DNA of 6,739 nt from Lachnospiraceae bacterium (GTDB taxonomy: Bacteria > Bacillota > Clostridia > Lachnospirales > Lachnospiraceae), in NCBI GenBank assembly GCA_900754855.1, contig CAAEEI010000043.1, positions 1 to 6,739 on the forward strand. Reading direction: 5' to 3'. A model generated the notes under the pieces. That model did no database searches. It saw only the letters and a list, made by a program, of their open reading frames with translations, and was not told the DNA's origin. Both the position numbers and the translations under genes were made by a program. Below, piece after piece: positions 4,753 to 6,739 of this stretch (positions are counted from its first letter, which is position 1; each line of letters starts with the position of its first letter).

Positions 4753-6636
4753 TTATTTTTCTTCCTGCGCTGCCATGGCTTTTCGCATACGGTCAACCTG
4801 ATCTTCTGCAGGTTCCGGCAAAAATTCCACTTTATACACAATGGCAGCCAGAGCAGGGACAACAATGTTGAATTTCCTCTTCCACCACTTATATCCTTTG
4901 ATCTGTGCAGGAATATCTTCCCGGGAGCCATCAAAATATCCCCCATATTCCACTCTTTCCCCGGAAAGAACCTCATGGAGTATCGCATTTTTATCGTAAC
5001 CAAAGGAAAAATCATCATACTGCTGGTCGCTCATATTCAGCACCACGATGAAATGATCTCCCCCGGCCATCCGTTCATAGACATAGACCCGTTCTTCCAC
5101 TGCCTCTACTTCCAGCCAGCGGAAACAGGCGGAATTATATTCTCCGCAATAGAAGGCCGGTTCCGTCAGGTATAAATGCTGCAAATCTTTAAAGAAGCGA
5201 TAAAAAGCTTCATGTTTCGGATAATCCAGCAGGGACCAGTCACATTCCCGGTTTTCATCCCACTCCCTGAACTGTCCGATCTCATTGCCCATAAAATTCA
5301 GTTTTTTACCCGGACGGGTGAACATGTACGTATATAACGTCTTGGCCTGCTGGAACTTGTAATCATAATCTCCCCACATTTTCTGCAGGATCGTAGCCTT
5401 CCCATGGACGACCTCGTCGTGGGAAAACGGCAGAAGATAATGTTCCTGATAAAAATACATCATGGAAAAAGAAAGTTTATGATAATGATATTTCCGGTCA
5501 TACGGATGAATCTTAAAATATTCCAGCGTATCGTTCATCCACCCCATATCCCATTTATAATCAAAACCCAGTCCATCATATTCCACCGGCGCTGTCACTT
5601 TAGGAAAGTTTGTCGAATCCTCGGCAATGAGCATGGCCGTCGGGTATCTTTTCTGCAATCCCTGATTCATCCTCTGGATAAACTTGAGCGCTCCCTCGTT
5701 CACTCCTTTGGAAGCGTCTCCCAGCCAGAAAATAGCATTGCTGATGGCGTCCATCCGCAGTCCGTCAAAATGAAAACGATTCAGCCAGAAGTCTGCCGCC
5801 GACTGTAATAAACTGCAGACCTCTCCCCGATAATAGTTAAAATTACAGGTTCCCCATTCGCTGTATCCGGTATCTGCAGCCGGATATTCATAGAGGGCCG
5901 TTCCGTCAAACATGCTCAGGGCATAATCGTTGACCACAAAATGTACCGGGACAAAATCCATGATCACCCCGATACCGGCCTGATGGAAAATATCGACCAT
6001 TTCCATTAATTCTGCAGCTGTTCCGTAGCGGGAAGTCGGACAGAAGAAACCGCTGACCTGATACCCCCAGGAACAGTCCGCCGGATGCTCGGCCAGCGGG
6101 AGAAATTCCACATGCGTATAGCCCATCTCTTTCACATAATCCACCATCTGACGGGCCAGCTCCGGATAGCGAAACCATCCGTTTTCTCCTTCCGCATTCC
6201 GTTTCCATGAACCGGCATGTACCTCATAGATATTCACCGGCTGGTCAAAGTTCTTCGTTCTCTGCCTCATCCATTGTTCATCATGGAACTGATACTGATC
6301 TATATCAACGATAATGGCCGCCGTATGCGGACGAAGTTCCGATCCGAAGCCATAGGGATCAAAGCGATCCACCACCCGGCCATCCTGCTGATAAATGCGG
6401 AATTTATACATCATTCCCGGTTTTGCTTCCTGATTCACCGCTTCAAAAATTCCTGACTTGCCCTCCTGGTGCATCTCATCTTTACTGCCATCCCAGTCAT
6501 TAAACTCTCCAATGACTTCTATTTTTTCTGCATTTGGCGCATACACACGGAAAACCACGCCGTCTTTCGTTTTATGCGCACCAAAATAATCGTAGGCGTC
6601 AAAGGCTCTGCCTGTATAGAAATCATGTAATACCAT
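4753..6636 (-). CDS. glgB: 1,4-alpha-glucan branching enzyme (GH13)
   Basis: Cytosolic glycogen branching enzyme: cuts alpha-1,4 chains and re-attaches them by alpha-1,6 bonds. The 627-aa protein has an N-terminal CBM48-like domain (about 15-110, with VFRVYAPNAEKIEVIGEFNDW) and a GH13 barrel. The conserved regions are DFVPVHF (Asp227, His232), DGLRMDAIS with Arg294 and the nucleophile Asp296, LIAEDS with acid/base Glu339, and FSHDEVVHGK with His406 and Asp407. All catalytic residues are present. It is about 100 residues shorter than E. coli GlgB (728 aa), lacking the extra N-terminal module, as in many Firmicutes. The start ATG 6634-6636 has AGGAGG 8 nt upstream; an in-frame TTG at 6675 lies within the predicted promoter. 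No other glycogen genes are in the window; scpA follows after 19 nt. Confidence 0.95.
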   Translation of the reverse strand: MVLHDFYTGRAFDAYDYFGAHKTKDGVVFRVYAPNAEKIEVIGEFNDWDGSKDEMHQEGKSGIFEAVNQEAKPGMMYKFRIYQQDGRVVDRFDPYGFGSELRPHTAAIIVDIDQYQFHDEQWMRQRTKNFDQPVNIYEVHAGSWKRNAEGENGWFRYPELARQMVDYVKEMGYTHVEFLPLAEHPADCSWGYQVSGFFCPTSRYGTAAELMEMVDIFHQAGIGVIMDFVPVHFVVNDYALSMFDGTALYEYPAADTGYSEWGTCNFNYYRGEVCSLLQSAADFWLNRFHFDGLRMDAISNAIFWLGDASKGVNEGALKFIQRMNQGLQKRYPTAMLIAEDSTNFPKVTAPVEYDGLGFDYKWDMGWMNDTLEYFKIHPYDRKYHYHKLSFSMMYFYQEHYLLPFSHDEVVHGKATILQKMWGDYDYKFQQAKTLYTYMFTRPGKKLNFMGNEIGQFREWDENRECDWSLLDYPKHEAFYRFFKDLQHLYLTEPAFYCGEYNSACFRWLEVEAVEERVYVYERMAGGDHFIVVLNMSDQQYDDFSFGYDKNAILHEVLSGERVEYGGYFDGSREDIPAQIKGYKWWKRKFNIVVPALAAIVYKVEFLPEPAEDQVDRMRKAMAAQEEK

Positions 6637-6644
6637 CTTCCGCT

Positions 6645-6650
6645 CCTCCT
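6645..6650 (-). promoter_or_regulatory. glgB ribosome binding site
   Basis: A perfect AGGAGG on the minus strand, 8 nt before the ATG at 6634-6636. It decides this start over the upstream in-frame TTG at 6673-6675. Confidence 0.85.
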
Positions 6651-6675
6651 CTTCCTTCGTTTTATACTCATACAA

Positions 6676-6704
6676 ATTTTATCCATTTTCTGAAAAAATA
6701 TCAA
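6676..6704 (-). promoter_or_regulatory. Predicted sigma-A promoter of glgB-scpA-scpB
   Basis: On the minus strand, -35 TTGATA (6699-6704) and -10 TAAAAT (6676-6681) are separated by exactly 17 bp, each matching five of six consensus bases. Transcription would begin near 6669, giving a leader of about 33 nt that contains the AGGAGG site. No operator-like dyad is evident nearby, suggesting fairly constitutive expression. Confidence 0.7.
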
Positions 6705-6739
6705 CAAGGAAATGCATATTTTCATACAACCGCCATAAA

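Noticed and set aside
4734..5018. 95-residue N-terminal extension of scpA
   Set aside because: It is glgB sequence read in another frame; the ScpA family begins at the chosen ATG 4731-4733, which has its own ribosome binding site.
5906..6208. 100-aa minus-strand open frame inside glgB
   Set aside because: Out-of-frame shadow of the GH13 barrel with no family features.
6637..6675. 13-residue N-terminal extension of glgB from TTG 6673-6675
   Set aside because: The TTG overlaps the predicted promoter edge and lies upstream of the likely transcription start; the ATG at 6634-6636 has a perfect AGGAGG.

Overview
The window looks like chromosome from a moderate-GC Gram-positive anaerobe of the Clostridia, most likely a gut Lachnospiraceae. 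This is inferred from clostridial-style gene content, strong purine-rich ribosome binding sites (AGGAGG types), the scpA-scpB pair and a short form of GlgB. The species cannot be fixed from the sequence. Every convincing gene lies on the minus strand, so transcription runs from high to low coordinates.

Right half (about 6704 down to 3311): a housekeeping transcription unit. A near-consensus sigma-A promoter (TTGATA, 17 bp, TAAAAT) precedes glgB (1,4-alpha-glucan branching enzyme, 627 aa). It is followed after 19 nt by scpA and then, with a 4-base TTGA overlap, by scpB, which starts with TTG. ScpA and ScpB are the kleisin and winged-helix partners of the SMC condensin. The unit ends at a perfect 16-bp inverted repeat followed by a T tract, 25 nt after scpB.

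Middle (3003-3396): a gene-free regulatory stretch between the two units. It holds the terminator, a promoter for the sugar operon (TTAAAA, 17 bp, TATAAT) and several short dyads that are candidate operators.

Left half (3002 down to 1, running off the window): a glucitol/sorbitol PTS operon in the order srlM (GutM-type activator), srlA (EIIC), srlE (EIIBC), then a 242-nt non-coding gap with two stable predicted hairpins, then srlD (sorbitol-6-phosphate 2-dehydrogenase, an SDR enzyme, cut by the window edge after 204 residues). The PTS proteins would import and phosphorylate sorbitol, and the dehydrogenase would turn sorbitol-6-phosphate into fructose-6-phosphate. The EIIA subunit (srlB) is not where it often sits, between srlE and srlD, and no SrlR/GutR regulator is present between scpB and srlM.

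I see no CRISPR array, phage, insertion sequence, tRNA or rRNA, and no sign of a novel multi-gene system. The points most worth a second look are the structured srlE-srlD gap lacking srlB, the dyad-rich sugar promoter, and the linkage of condensin genes to a glycogen gene.
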